64,000 nt of DNA from Lamellibrachia columna (lineage: Eukaryota; Annelida; Polychaeta; Sabellida; Siboglinidae), in assembly GCA_963662155.1 (NCBI GenBank), contig OY759261.1, forward strand, positions 177,501 to 241,500, read 5' to 3'. Of the stretch, positions 1 to 11,313 are shown piece after piece. The position numbers and the translations under genes were made by a program. The notes beneath the pieces were generated by a model. The model was not told the DNA's origin and ran no database searches. It was given only the letters and a program-made list of their open reading frames with translations. How positions within the stretch are numbered: position 1 is the first letter of the stretch; each line of letters opens with the position of its first letter.

Positions 1-1099
1 CCAGTGGTATTCGAAGAAACAGTGCGAATGATTTTTGACGTCAATCAGTAATTATGACGTCACTGCTGCATACTGGGTAATTGAATATCGCTGTAGAGAT
101 CAATTATATTATGGCTGCACGCTCCGTGGTCCCTTAGCGATCAATTATGATTTGATGACAACGGCACATCAAGGATTTTATGCGGGATAACAAGGCAATG
201 AAAGCGGTTCGAGGTTAGACCAACTCTGGTATCTATAGGGTGTTAGACTAATTACTCGCACACGCGTAGGGATACACTGGGCTATATAAGCAGCCGCATG
301 ACCTAGATCCAGCCTCACTCGATTTCTAAGCTAGCCTGTGTCGTTGTGAGACTTTGCTCTGCAAATATTCCGAATTTCTATTGTTACTTGTTAATCGTTA
401 TTGCTGAATTGTTGATTTTAATGCAAGACCAGTTTTGTCGTTCAGTTTATTGTGGGTTGATCTTACCAGGAGTTTTCGCTCCTACCCTCCTCCATGGTAC
501 CAAGAGGTAGACAGCGCAACCGGTAGTTGGATTATTAAGATGCACTTAATGCTTTTTACTGTTACATAATTGTACACGAGGTTTTGTTTTGGCGGAGTGA
601 ACCCCACCGATACCATGTGAATTGGAAATAACAGTCAGTAGTGGTACATATAGTACTGATAGTGGGTAGCTGCTAGGCATAATTTAATAATTATGTGTAA
701 ACACCTTTTACGGGCCGGCCTGCTTGCTGTGACTGTGTGATGTATCTTGTTTTGATGATGTATGCTTGCCTAATTTCCGGCTCATTAATTAATACATTAA
801 ATGTCATTCTTTGACCTATTTCAATCTATACTGGACTTATGCTGTTATTTTGCATAAATTTTTATTGTTGCACGCTCCGTTGTCCTGGGTTTCCGGACCG
901 CATGTCACTTCAAAATATTTTTTTTCGTTGGTTCCGATTGGTTACAATTAAAGGCATGGTTGTAATTATTTAAAGTATGGCTTTAATGTTACAATGACGC
1001 ATTTAACTTTACAACCGCGTGCTTAATTATTTAAAGGCATGCCTTTAATTATTTAAATGCATGCTTTTAAATATTAAAGGTGAGCCTGATGTGCTGGCA
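1..1099. other. AT-rich non-coding lead region
   Basis: No credible exon or RNA gene is seen here. From about 950 to 1080 the sequence is built of short variants of ATTTAAAGGCATGC-like blocks, including a perfect 18-bp palindrome at 1031-1048 centred on GCATGC. A similar phrase beginning GCACGCTCCG occurs near 116 and near 872, too short to define a terminal repeat. A TATA-like site is listed separately. Confidence 0.6.
283..290 (+). promoter_or_regulatory. Possible TATA box
   Basis: TATATAAG lies about 33 bp upstream of an initiator-like CTCACTC near 313-319, a normal TATA-to-start distance for an RNA polymerase II promoter. No coding exon follows within 1.3 kb, so it could be a retroelement promoter or chance in AT-rich DNA. 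Confidence 0.25.
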
Positions 1100-1143
1100 T
1101 GTGTGTGCGTGCGTGCGTGCGTGCGCGTGCTGTGTGCGTGCGG
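1100..1143. repeat. GTGC-type microsatellite
   Basis: Imperfect run of GTGC and GTGT tetranucleotides. Confidence 0.9.
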
Positions 1144-1660
1144 AACGTAATGAAGAAGGAAAAGGAGCGCCACTTAGAGAGATTGGTGGTAATATTGTTA
1201 GTGGTTTGACGATAATGCACGACAAAATAAGCGATTTGTTTGCATTACATTTCTAATAGTTCTAGCAATATACACATTCAACAAGACCTAAATAATATCG
1301 CATCTCCCTCAATCAGAAGAACAACGGCACACGGTAAAGCATAGCTGGACACATCGTGCGAATAGTTTATATAGAATATGACCAATAGAAAGGTAGGTAA
1401 AGGCTAATTGTTATATAACGCTGCATCTTGGGACCGTTCAAAGAATTTCACACTTCATCCCTGGTCTTCTTGCTGCAAATACTGCGCGAATACTATTCTT
1501 TTGTACGTAGTCACCATTGCGGAAACAGTTCACAAGGAAACATATGAAATTATGTTGAATTAGCCATAGGCCACACACATGGAACGAACTAGAAAATATT
1601 TACAAACGCAGCATGAAAATACCGAGAGGATGGTTGAAAGCGAAGAGGAAAACAATAATA

Positions 1661-3405
1661 CGGATGGCAGAGAGCGAGGTGGAAGCCAGTCATGGACACA
1701 ACAGTACGGATGGCAGAGAGCGAGGTGGAAGCCAGTCATGGACACAACAGTACGGATGGCAGAGAGCAAGGTGGAAGCCAGTCATGGACACAACAGTACG
1801 GATGGCAGAGAGCGAGGTGGAAGCCAGTCATGGACACAACAGTACGGATGGCAGAGAGCGAGGTGGAAGCCAGTCATGGACACAACAGTACGGATGGCAG
1901 AGAGCGAGGTGGAAGCCAGTCATGGACACAACAGTACGGATGGCAGAGAGCGAGGTGGAAGCCAGTCATGGACACAACAGTACGGATGGCAGAGAGCGAG
2001 GTGGAAGCCAGTCATGGACACAACAGTACGGATGGCAGAGAGCGAGGTGGAAGCCAGTCATGGACACAACAGTACGGATGGCAGAGAGCGAGGTGGAAGC
2101 CAGTCATGGACACAACAGTACGGATGGCAGAGAGCGAGGTGGAAGCCAGTCATGGACACAACAGTACGGATGACAGAGAGCGAGGTGGAAGCCAGTCATG
2201 GACACAACAGTACGGATGGCAGAGAGCGAGGTGGAAGCCAGTGATGGACACAACAGTACGGATGGCAGAGAGCGAGGTGGAAGCCAGTCATGGACACAAC
2301 ATTACGGATGGCAGAGAGCGAGGTGGAAGCCAGTCATGGACACAACAGTACGGATGGCAAAGAGCGAGGTGGAAGCCAGTCATGGACACAACAGTACGGA
2401 TGGCAGAGAGCGAGGTGGAAGCCAGTCATGGACACAACAGTACGGATGACAGAGAGCGAGGTGGAAGCCAGTCATGGACACAACAGTACGGATGGCAGAG
2501 AGCGAGGTGGAAGCCAGTCATGGACACAACAGTACGTTGGCAGTGAGCGAGGTGGAAGCCAGTCATGGACACAACAGTACGGATGGCAGTGAGCGAGGTG
2601 GAATCCAGTCATGGACACAACAGTATGGATGGCAGAGAGCGAGGTGGAAGCCAGTCGTGGACACAACAGTACGGATGGCAGTGAGCAAGGTGGAAGCCAG
2701 TCATGGACACAACAGTACGGAAGACAGAGAGCGAGGTGGAAGCCAGTCATGGACACAACAGTACGGATGGCAGTGAGCGAGGTGGAAGCCAGTCATGGAC
2801 ACAACAGTACGGATGACAGAGAGCGAGGTGGAATCCAGTTATGGACACAACAGTATGGATGGCAGAGAGCGAGGTGGAAGCCAATTATGGACACCACGGT
2901 ATGGATGGCAGAGAGCGAGGTGGAAGCCAGTTATGGACACAACAGTACGGATGGCAGAGAACGAGGTCAAGCCAGTTATGGACACAATAGTAGGGATGGC
3001 AGAGAGCGGGCGGGATGTGGAAGCCAGTTATGGACACAACTGTACAGATGACAGAGGGAGGTGGAAGCCAGTTATGGACACAGCACTATGTATGGCAGAG
3101 AGCGAGGTGGAAGCCAATTATGGACACCATGGTATAGACGGCAGAGAGCGAGGTGGAAGCCAGTTATGGACACAACAGTACAGATGGTAGAGAACGAGGT
3201 CAAGCCAGTTATGGACACAACAGTACATATGGCAGAGAGCGAAGTGGAAGCCAATTATGTACACAACAGTATGGATGGTAGAGAGCGAAGTGGAAGCCAA
3301 TTATGGACACAACAGTACAGATGGCAGAGAGCAAGGTGGAAGACAATTATGGACACAGCATTATGGATGGCAGAGAGTGAGGTGGAAGCCAATTAAGGAC
3401 ACATC
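1661..3405. repeat. 46-bp minisatellite, about 38 copies
   Basis: Head-to-tail array with a 46-bp period. The consensus starts GGATGGCAGAGAGCGAGGTG and ends ACACAACAGTAC. Units up to about 2800 are nearly identical. The right-hand third is diverged, with TTATGGACAC variants and small indels, as expected at an older array edge. Because 46 is not a multiple of 3 and the unit has no stop in any plus-strand frame, overlapping open frames of up to 284 codons appear in all three frames. These are repeat by-products; I see no evidence of a protein gene. Confidence 0.97.
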
Positions 3406-3782
3406 AGAGGTAGCTGGCTAAAGGCAGACATTGGAATGACAATGAAAAAACTGTGCAAATGTGGCTGGATTTAAACAATGTTAACTACACAAATTGTACA
3501 AAGGGAACTGAGTTATATTATAATGTCTATGCTTGGTGTGGTGATCTCCACTAAACATTGACGATGGATCAGGGATGTATCCAGCTCCTATATATGTTTA
3601 TTCAGTGTAAGCTCGTGCCATGGTATATAGAGGATCATAATTTCACAAATATAATACATGTATTATACAAAATAGAGATATTTACATGTAGACAAATTAA
3701 TAAAACATAAGTATTCTACTATGCTTAGTGTAAACAAGTGACGTGTTCACTGAGGTTCTTAAATAACATACACTAGATTGTC
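3406..3782. other. Non-coding AT-rich spacer
   Basis: Between the 46-bp array and the LINE relic I see no exon, RNA gene or repeat that I can support. Confidence 0.5.
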
Positions 3783-5700
3783 TCTGAATCATTGGTCTAT
3801 AGCATGTTTACAAACTTAGGTACAGTAGGTATCAGTCTAATACCCGAAGACATATATTTAACTGTCAAGTCATTTAACCTAGTACATTCATATAAAAAGG
3901 GAATTTCATCGCCTATAACAGCTTTATCACAACTTTTACTAATTTTCTTTTTTCTATATATTGAAGTTTCTTCGGTTGTTAACAGGCAATTTGAATGCCC
4001 CTATTCTAAGTTGGAATAATGTTTTTTTTAAGTGTTCATATAGGGTTTCGATGTACCTTACTGTGCTAAAGCTGCTTAAATTGATCAAGTTCACATTTGT
4101 ATACAAGCTTGGCATCTATATTAATACCATGTGTTATCCATGTATAAATAATACCATTATTAAAAAAAAAAAATATTTAATCTAAGGTGATGAGTGAAAT
4201 GTTTTACAGTGAAAGTTATATAAGATTATATACATGACCTTATTAAGTTTATCTTCATTACTTCAATATTCTTGTCCAATAGCAAACCTTTCTCTGTTTT
4301 ATGACTGATAGTGGGTAGTGTCCTAGCTCTCCATATTGGCATATTATGAGAGAACTTGGACACTCCAAAGATGAATTTACAAAATTATGTTTGTACTGTC
4401 CCCAGAATGTCAACATTTTCTAGCCCCACACTTCACATCACTATAATAAAATAGGTGCTATGCAGATGTCAAATAAGTTCAGCATAATGTCAGTTGTTAG
4501 ACTTAATCACCTGCCTTTTTGTATAAGTGAATACATAGTCTTTTATGCTTTATCATGCAGCAGTTTTTTTGGTTTTAACAAATGAGCCATTCCAGTTAAA
4601 ACGAATACCCACATAAATAAAATCCTCAACTAGTTCAAGATCCAAGTTGCCAAATTTAAATGTAGGTAAATTATGCAACCTTGTGTTAGCCCTGGCTAAG
4701 ACCATTAGTTTTGTTTTATGTATGTTAATCCTCAGTCCATTACATTTACACTATTCATTTTGGAGTCATTTTCAGCCATTATCACAGTGTCATCTGCACA
4801 GAAGAGAACAAATAGGTTTAACATTCCATTAACACCACCGTTACTGTCATTATAATATGTTATCTATAAAATGTTGTGTATTCCATTTCTGTGTTGTGAA
4901 GAACTTTTCCATATCATTAAGAAATAGTGCAAACAAGAATGGTGATAAGTTCTCTTTTTGTCTCAATCCTACATGTGATTTGAAGAATTCCGACTGCATG
5001 CCATTGTTCATAACACGATTTGATCGATTTGTGCATATTCAATATTACATTAACTTTTTTCCATTGTGTTGCTCTGTTGCTCGAGTCAACTACTTTACTA
5101 TAATCTACAAAGGTGCAGAACAGCCTTCTACCTTGACATAAAAATAATTTGACAATACATTTGAGTGTGAAGATTTGGTCGGTTGACGAATATCCCTTCC
5201 TAAAGCCAGCTTGGACTTCACTCATTATTCGGTTTGAGTTTATAAAGACTGTAAATCTCTCATTTATAATTGAAGCAAATAATTATCCTAAGCAGCTAAG
5301 AAGAATTATCCTCTGTATTTATCTGAATCATTGATGTCACCTTTATTTTTATATATTGGTTTTATTACACCAATGACCCACTCGTGTGGTATATGTCCAC
5401 TCATTAGTACAATATTAAAGATTTGTGTTAACATATGCAAGTGATTTTCTGACAAAGCTTTAATAATTTTATTAAGTATATTATCTTCCCCACATGCTTT
5501 CCCATTTTCAGTTTTACCGCTTTTGTTCACTTCTGCTTCAGAGATTGGTGAATTTAGCCTCTCAGAGTATTGATTAGTTACACAGCTCGACCATTGGGTT
5601 TCACTTACATTATCTTCTAATTCAGCTTAATATGTTTCTCCAGTAGAGATTAGGAGAAGTATTGAAGAAACTCTTCAATGGATACGTTTCCAGTATTTAC
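3783..5700 (-). pseudogene. Decayed LINE reverse transcriptase (minus strand)
   Basis: Reverse-transcriptase-like blocks follow one another on the minus strand in several frames. Around 5530-5330 are ACGEDNILNKIIKA and a block ending KNKGDINDSDKYRG, a typical LINE RT start. Around 5225-5090 are QAGFRKGYSSTDQIFTL and a degenerate FVDYSK block (motif A region). Around 4740-4570 is a KTKLM...NLDLELV...YVGIRF stretch (thumb region). Around 3990-3790 is a C-terminal tail with RIGAFKLPVNNRRN and an IGDE...ECTRL motif. Multiple frameshifts and stops interrupt it. The family is not certain, and no endonuclease or ORF1 is recognisable. An old 5'-truncated insertion is the simplest reading. Confidence 0.8.
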
Positions 5701-6037
5701 TTACTTAGTATTATTTAAAAAACAGAACAGCAGTAGTGACATCTGGTGGATCGTGTAGAACTGAATTAGCTGGCTTTGCCAATTTATAGCAATCGTTCTA
5801 AATTGTAGATTTCTTAATAAACTTGTATATGGTGCCACATATAAAAACATTTAGCTTACAGTCATCTTGATGTTTTTGCAGTAAACATTTGTGACACCAC
5901 AATTTATTATCACTGTTGCACAACTTTGTTCAGTGTACAAACCAACGGGGTGTCACAGTAAGTGGGAGGTTGACCCACAAGACAGGTGGGTTGAGATCCC
6001 TGCCACACCCCTGGGTGGTCTCTCTGGGGCCAGACTA
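5701..6037. other. Non-coding spacer
   Basis: AT-rich sequence with no feature that I can support, leading into the 33-bp array. The first degenerate array-like phrases appear near 6010. Confidence 0.5.
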
Positions 6038-6848
6038 AAACATGGCTATGGTATCCTGGGGCCAGGCTAAAATATGGCCCTGGTCTCCCTGGGGCCATAC
6101 TAAAATATGGCCCTGGTCTCCCTGGGGCCAGACTAAAACATGGCCCTGGTCTCCCTGGGGCCACACTAAAACATGGTTATGGTCCCTCTGGGGCCAGGGT
6201 AAAACATGGCTATGGTCTCCCTGGGGTAAGGCTAAAACTTGGCTATGGTCTCCCTGGAGCCAGACTAAAACATGGCTGTGGTCTCCCTGGGGCCATACTA
6301 AAACATAGATGTGGTCTCCCTGGGGCAAGACTAAAACATGGCTATGGTCTCCCTGGGGCCAGACTAAAACATGGCTGTGGTCTCCCTGGGGCCAGACTAA
6401 AACATGGCTATGGTCCCTCTGGGGCCATGGTAAAACATGGCTATGGTCTCCCTGGGGTAAGGCTAAAACTTGGCTATGGTCTCCCTGGTGCCAGACTAAA
6501 ACATGGCTATGGTCTCCCTGGGGTAAGACTAAAACATGGATGTGGTCTTCCTGGGGCCATACTAAAACATGGCTATGGTCTCCCTGGGGCCAGACTAAAA
6601 CATGGATGTGGTCTACCTGGGGCCATACTAAAACATGGCTATGGTGTCCCTGGGGCCAGACTAAAACATGGCTGTGGTCTCCCTGGGGCCATACTAAAAC
6701 ATGGCTATGGTCTCCCTGGGGTAAGACTAAAACATGGCTATGGTCTCCCTGGGGCCAGACTAAAATATGGTTATGGTCTCCCTGGGTCCATACTAAAACA
6801 TGGCTATGGTCTCCCTGGGGCAACACTAAGACATGGCTTTGGCTCCGA
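6038..6848. repeat. 33-bp minisatellite, about 24 copies
   Basis: Array with a 33-bp period; typical units read CATGGCTATGGTCTCCCTGG followed by GGCCAGACTAAAA. Since 33 is divisible by 3, long 11-residue repeat frames are open on both strands: TKTWLWSPWGQ on plus and VLVWPQGDHSH on minus, the latter 263 codons. The units vary at a few fixed positions (GGCTATGG or GGCTGTGG, GGGCCA or GGGTAA). No splice context, start context or non-repeat coding flank supports translation. Confidence 0.97.
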
Positions 6849-6951
6849 TAACACGTGTTTGATAATCAAATAGTTTGTTGGCGTCTACAACAGTGCCCGA
6901 CTCAACACCATGGGGAAAAATTCAGCACGAATGTTTTTTATTTAATAAAAA

Positions 6952-7015
6952 ATAATCTATTACACAAGATTGTCATTGATTAATTGATCGGAAGCATGAA
7001 CGAACCAATCATTGA
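6952..7015. repeat. Dispersed repeat, copy 1
   Basis: About 65 bp here matches 26092-26165 closely, sharing ACACAAGATTGT, ATTGATC and AAGCATGAAC in the same order and spacing. The block holds partial inverted repeats around TGATTGAT and ATCAATC. It is an unclassified interspersed repeat. Confidence 0.7.
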
Positions 7016-7079
7016 CAAAATGTATTAATCAAAACAACAATAGTTGTCCACCGTTGGCCTGTTTTTCTAACGTCAATTA

Positions 7080-7500
7080 ACATATAGTGCCACTCGGCAC
7101 CTGGTAACATTTCCAAAACAATGGTAGGCAAATTGATACAGTAAATTTTGATGGTAAGCATGTTTGTTACTTGATTACAAAAAGATGTCCAGCACTTTGG
7201 TAACATACAGTGCCAGTGGATATCAAGACGTCTTACAGTTAACTGTTGTCCTGTGTTATGATGACCTTGCTGGGTTGACTCCTGACTGAGAGGAACACCA
7301 TCTAGTGGGCACAGACCACAGTTGAATTTCACATTGGTGGCCATCTTACCATTTCACGATTGTAAGAAAATGTGACATTCAAAAATTTCATATAGACTTC
7401 ATGATATCCACTGCCACTATATGGTACCAAAGTGCTGGATACGTTTTGTCAAAATCACAAACCTCCAGTTGTTGTCTTTGAAATGTTACCACCAACCAAA
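7080..7500. repeat. Inverted repeat with about 180-bp loop
   Basis: Sequence at 7411-7495 reads GATATCCACTG, then CACTATATGGTACCAAAGTG. It recurs in inverted orientation at about 7100-7230, including the later AATGTTACCA block. The arms are imperfect (roughly 85 bp). The left arm also contains an internal partial repeat of the CACTATATG phrase near 7085. Unclassified; possibly a foldback element. Confidence 0.65.
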
Positions 7501-8025
7501 ATACCTCCGTGTCTTCAAATCCTCTTTATTCTGCAACACCTCATTGTGCCAAAGATACAACATTTCAAATGCTCCAACCTTAATTGCTGGCTTGATGTCG
7601 ATAGTTCTTGACCAATTAAATCACTGAAATCGGTTAACTTGCATATTTTTGGCACTATGTACATTTGTATGAAACACATCCTGAAGTGTAACTGTGATCT
7701 TACCCCCCCCCTGCTAAGATATTCCTGAAGTGTAAAATTTTTGGAAAATGCAGTCATGTTTTTTCAAAAAATAACATATTTGCCTTGGTTTTATTGAACA
7801 TGTAAATTTTTCACTCCGTGGCACGCTTTCCAATACATTGTGGATGAGCCGAATAAAAGATAAATGTCTTGGTTTTCCGATGGTTTCGTTATTTTGTTTT
7901 TGTTTTCTGGCGACATGTGATGTGATATTGTGTGAATGCTTCACATATAGTATACATAAAACCAATAATCATGGTATTTGAAAAAAGTATGTAATTTGTT
8001 ATATTAATGATGTGATTTTTGACAG
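7501..8025. other. Non-coding, upstream of kinase exon
   Basis: AT-rich sequence without a supportable exon. It ends in a TTTTTGACAG splice acceptor. Confidence 0.5.
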
Positions 8026-8208
8026 GAAATGCTAATTGTTGATAGCTGTTACCAAGTGCAAGAACTCACGGAGGTAGAAACGTACCAGCAGGTGCAGGGT
8101 GAAAAGTCCTACGAGTGGACAAAGGGCGAAGAGTTGGGTAGAGACACATTTGGGGCATGCTTCAAAGGCACAGACAACAAAATCAAATTCATATTTGCCA
8201 TAAAAATG
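8026..8208 (+). CDS. Protein kinase N-lobe exon (orphan or partial gene)
   Basis: A 183-bp segment runs from a TTTTTGACAG acceptor to a GTAAGT donor at 8209 and is open in phase 0 at both ends (61 codons). Its second half reads YEWTKGEELGRDTFGACFKG and then FAIKM. This is the beta1-loop-beta2-beta3 pattern of a protein kinase: glycine loop GxGxxG (here GRDTFG, so the second glycine is Asp) and the ATP-binding Lys of the AIK motif. The WTKGEELG lead-in resembles MAP3K14 (NIK)-type and related kinases, but one exon cannot settle the family. No further kinase exon is visible; an LTR element begins 430 bp downstream and may separate the rest. It could be an exon of a long-intron gene or a leftover fragment. 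Confidence 0.65.
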
Positions 8209-8635
8209 GTAAGTGTGCTTTGTCACATGATAAATACAGCAGATTCTCTTTGTCCCAGTCACTGCTTATTGTGAATCTAGTCTCTCTGAACTGAGCGATG
8301 TCTGGTGGCAACAGTCAACATGTGGACAGAATACAATATGATGATTTGATTGTAGCAAATTTACCTGGTAGCAAAATACTTAACAGCTTCATTAACATGA
8401 TGCTTTAAACAGTGTATATTCGTATATCATATGATTGTCATATTAAACCTGAGATATGACTTAAATCTAATTCCTAAATGATTTTTTTCGCTAGTTTCAT
8501 TTTACAAACCAATTACATTCTCACCAATAAAGGACAAATCATTGTTTATAATCTTGTGTTTCCTTCACACCTTGGGAATGCTGACTTGGTCATGATCTCA
8601 ACTCAATCACGGTCACAGAGCTAAGTTTACGAAGA
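8209..8635. other. Non-coding, between kinase exon and LTR element
   Basis: Probable intron or intergenic sequence beginning with the GTAAGT donor. No other feature is seen. Confidence 0.5.
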
Positions 8636-9252
8636 TGATGTGGTAGGGCTCATTATAATGTATAATTGTTACCACATCAGTTTTATAATATACTTATGAC
8701 ATCAGTTTGATATAAGTTACACTTATTATATCTAACTACAAGTTTTAAGTATCTTACCACTGTCGGTGCTGGGGTGTCAGTTCTGGGATGTGTTAGATAA
8801 AAGCCAAGGTCCAGTGTCACCAGATTGATAAGTATAAGTGTTAATTAATTACCCAGGGACTATGCTTCATGCATGTGGTGTTAGTCTGTTCAAACTAGAA
8901 GACAGGAAAGTGAGAGATAATGATTGGCTAGTGAGTGTTTGGTGAGACAGACTTGGATGTTACATAGTGTTGTAGACAGAGCAAAAGACAGTGAAGTTGC
9001 AGTCAGAGAGTGAAGTTGCAGGCAGGCAGTGGTGTAGGCTGAAGAGGGTTTCCCTCTCAGCCAAGGGTTAGGTAAGCTGGTGAGCTGCTGATAGGTGTCC
9101 TTAGCTTGGCTGGAACTGGTAGCCTGTCAGGGTTTAATATTGATTGTTATAATAATGTGGTGAAGTTGTATTTGTTAGTTCTTCTTTATATCGGTATATA
9201 TCCCGGTTGTCGTAATATTCATTTAGAGAGAGACAAAATCGCCGCTTCGACA
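8636..9252 (+). repeat. 5' LTR
   Basis: Matches 10691-11313 along its whole length with scattered substitutions and small indels. It contains an AT-rich 5' part and a purine-rich R/U5-like part. Confidence 0.88.
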
Positions 9253-9255
9253 AAT

Positions 9256-9271
9256 TGGTGGAGAATCCGGG
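9256..9271 (+). other. Putative primer-binding site
   Basis: TGGTGGAGAATCCGGG begins with TGG, the complement of a tRNA 3' CCA end, 4 nt after the 5' LTR. I cannot assign the tRNA by eye. Confidence 0.6.
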
Positions 9272-10674
9272 TAAGGGAATTTAAAAAAAATTATCTGGTT
9301 ATGTGTTAGTTTTGTTTTATTTCAAATTTGGGTATCACTGCTATTATCTTGAGTCAAAATGTTATTATAGTGTATGGGGAAAGTAAACTGACGGGCAGTC
9401 CAGCCAGCCGAACCGCAGTTCACACCCAGCCCAAGCCTGCAACGAGAGGCTGTAGGAAATGTGACTGCAGAGAGGTGACAGCAGGAAATGTGACTGCACG
9501 AAATACGACTGCGGGAGAGGAAGAGATGCGAGCCCAAAAAATGCGACGTGAGAGAAGTGACCACAAGGGATAGGCAATTGTGGGAGAAGCGACCGCAAGA
9601 GACAGGCGACTTCGGGAGAAGCGACCATGAGACAGGTGACTGCGGGAGAGATAGGCGACTGCAGAAGCGAGTGCATGAGATGCGTGGTCTGCAGCAGACA
9701 CAGAATGCTGCGGCAATGGAGAATGCAGGACATACGGACACCACATATAGCAGACTGTGCCAATGATGGACCTGAGATAGGTGGTGCAGCCTAAGATAAC
9801 ACTGAGAAGTGTCCGGCCATTAGGTAAAGAGTTAGTGGAGTCCATTAAACAAAACATAAAGAAAAGAAAATAATAAAAATATTGCCATGAATTTCCGTAA
9901 ATGATGTCTGTAGATAATGTATAAAGATGACAAGGGAGACAGGATAAGTCAGATAGGCCTTATAGAAACTGTTAGTTTAAAGTACGTGTGACATGATGTA
10001 GATAGAAAATGAAATGCACTTCTGAAGAGAAGGAATAATGTGTAGATAGAGGGGTCAGAGAGTACCCGGGAAAACGCACAGCGTATATAGAGGGGTCAGA
10101 GAGTACCCGAGAAACGCAGAGAATACAGGATATGCAATCTAAGTGAGGCATATATTAATTTATGTACTCCGATTACTTGACCTTCTATAGACAATCATTG
10201 AACTTACATGTATGGTCACACTGCTGATTTATAATGTTTTGAAAAAGGTCTCTAATCAAGGACTTAACCAATTATTCTTAATTTACTCTTCTTATTCTAC
10301 TGTCTCATTTATAAGGATTATGTATGACCAAATTGGACACCTTCTATTTGATGCATCACCTATAGACACTGTTTTTTTAATGATGAACTTTCCTCCCACT
10401 TAGGGAGAGAACATTTCTGTGTGTGCTCTGGCACGCATACACACATGGCATGGTGTACAGAGGGACATTTATTTTTGAACATTCTGGATATGAATGTTAA
10501 TTTTATGGTGTGCATAATTTACACTAAGCTATTGATATATTTAGTACAGGTCTAGTGTTTGACTGATCACCAGACGCTTAGACTTGTTGTGGTTATATTA
10601 TGTGCTTGTCATATTTTGTGAAGCATTAGTACTTATTATTTGCAAAAAATATATCCAAATTCGAGGACGAATTT
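9272..10674 (+). other. Internal region of LTR element, no pol
   Basis: About 1.4 kb. 9420-9700 is rich in GCGAC/GGGAGA-type short repeats and gives only short charged open frames that I do not recognise. A short tandem duplication of an AGAGGGGTCAGAGAGTACCC block lies at about 10038-10110. No RT, RNase H or integrase motif was found. Confidence 0.7.
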
Positions 10675-10690
10675 TAGTTGAGCGGGTGGA
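10675..10690 (+). other. Putative polypurine tract
   Basis: TAGTTGAGCGGGTGGA immediately precedes the 3' LTR and follows ATTCGAGGACGAA (10659-10671). This is the arrangement of gypsy-type plus-strand priming sites, although the tract is short and interrupted. Confidence 0.55.
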
Positions 10691-11313
10691 TGATGTGGTA
10701 AGGCTCATTATAATACGTAATTGTTACCACATCAGTTTTATAATAAAATTATGACATCAGTTTGATATAAGTTATACTTATTATATCTAACTACATGTTT
10801 TAAGTATCCTGCCAGCATCAGTGCTGGGGTGTCAGTTATGGGATGTGTTAGATAAGAGCCAAGGTCCAGTGTCACCAGTTTGATAAGTATAAGTGTTAAT
10901 TAATTACCCAGGGACTGTTGCCTCATGAGAAACATGTGGTGTTAGTTAGTCTGTTCAAACTGGGAAAGTGAGAGATAATGATTGGCTAGTGAGTGTTTGG
11001 TGAGACAGACTTGGATGTTATATAGTGTTGTAGACAGGGCAAAAGACAGTGAAGTTGCAGTCAGAGAGTGAAGTTGCAGGCAGGCAGTGGTGTAGGCTGA
11101 AGAGGGTTTTCCTTCTCAGCCAAAGGGTTGGTATGCTGGTGAGCTGCTGATAAGCTTGGCTGGAACTGATAGACTGTCAGGGTTTAATATTGATTGCTAT
11201 AATAAAGATTAAGGTTGGTTAATATGGTGAAGTTTTATTTGTTAGGTCTTCTTTTTATCGGTACCCCCGTTGTCGTAATATTCATTTAGAGAGACAAAAT
11301 CAACGCTACGACA
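10691..11313 (+). repeat. 3' LTR
   Basis: Second member of the LTR pair, with the same TG start and CGACA end. The flank after it (ATACT) does not match the bases before the 5' LTR. Confidence 0.88.

Larger units (their letters stand above)
8636..11313 (+). mobile_element. Gypsy-like LTR retrotransposon, internally deleted
   Basis: Two direct repeats of about 620 bp (8636-9252 and 10691-11313) start TGATGTGGTA and end CGACA, giving TG...CA ends. A primer-binding-like TGGTGGAGAATCCGGG starts 4 nt after the 5' LTR. A purine-rich GAGCGGGTGGA directly precedes the 3' LTR, and ATTCGAGGACGAA lies just upstream of it, a phrase common before the polypurine tract of Ty3/gypsy elements. The internal region is only 1.4 kb and has no recognisable gag, protease, RT or integrase, so the copy is non-autonomous. 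The LTRs differ at many sites, so it is not recent. No clear target-site duplication is seen. Confidence 0.88.

Noticed and set aside
100..900. LTR pair suggested by GCACGCTCCG phrases near 116 and 872
   Set aside because: Only about 18 bp is shared; no extended repeat.
1560..3396. Many long open frames (up to 284 codons) with HGHNSTDGRERGG-type repeats as protein genes
   Set aside because: They are frame echoes of one stop-free 46-bp satellite; no start context, splice sites or unique coding flank.
9322..9857. Ser/His/Cys-rich minus-strand frames inside the LTR element
   Set aside because: They overlap each other in two frames and follow short GCGAC-type repeats; not gag- or pol-like.
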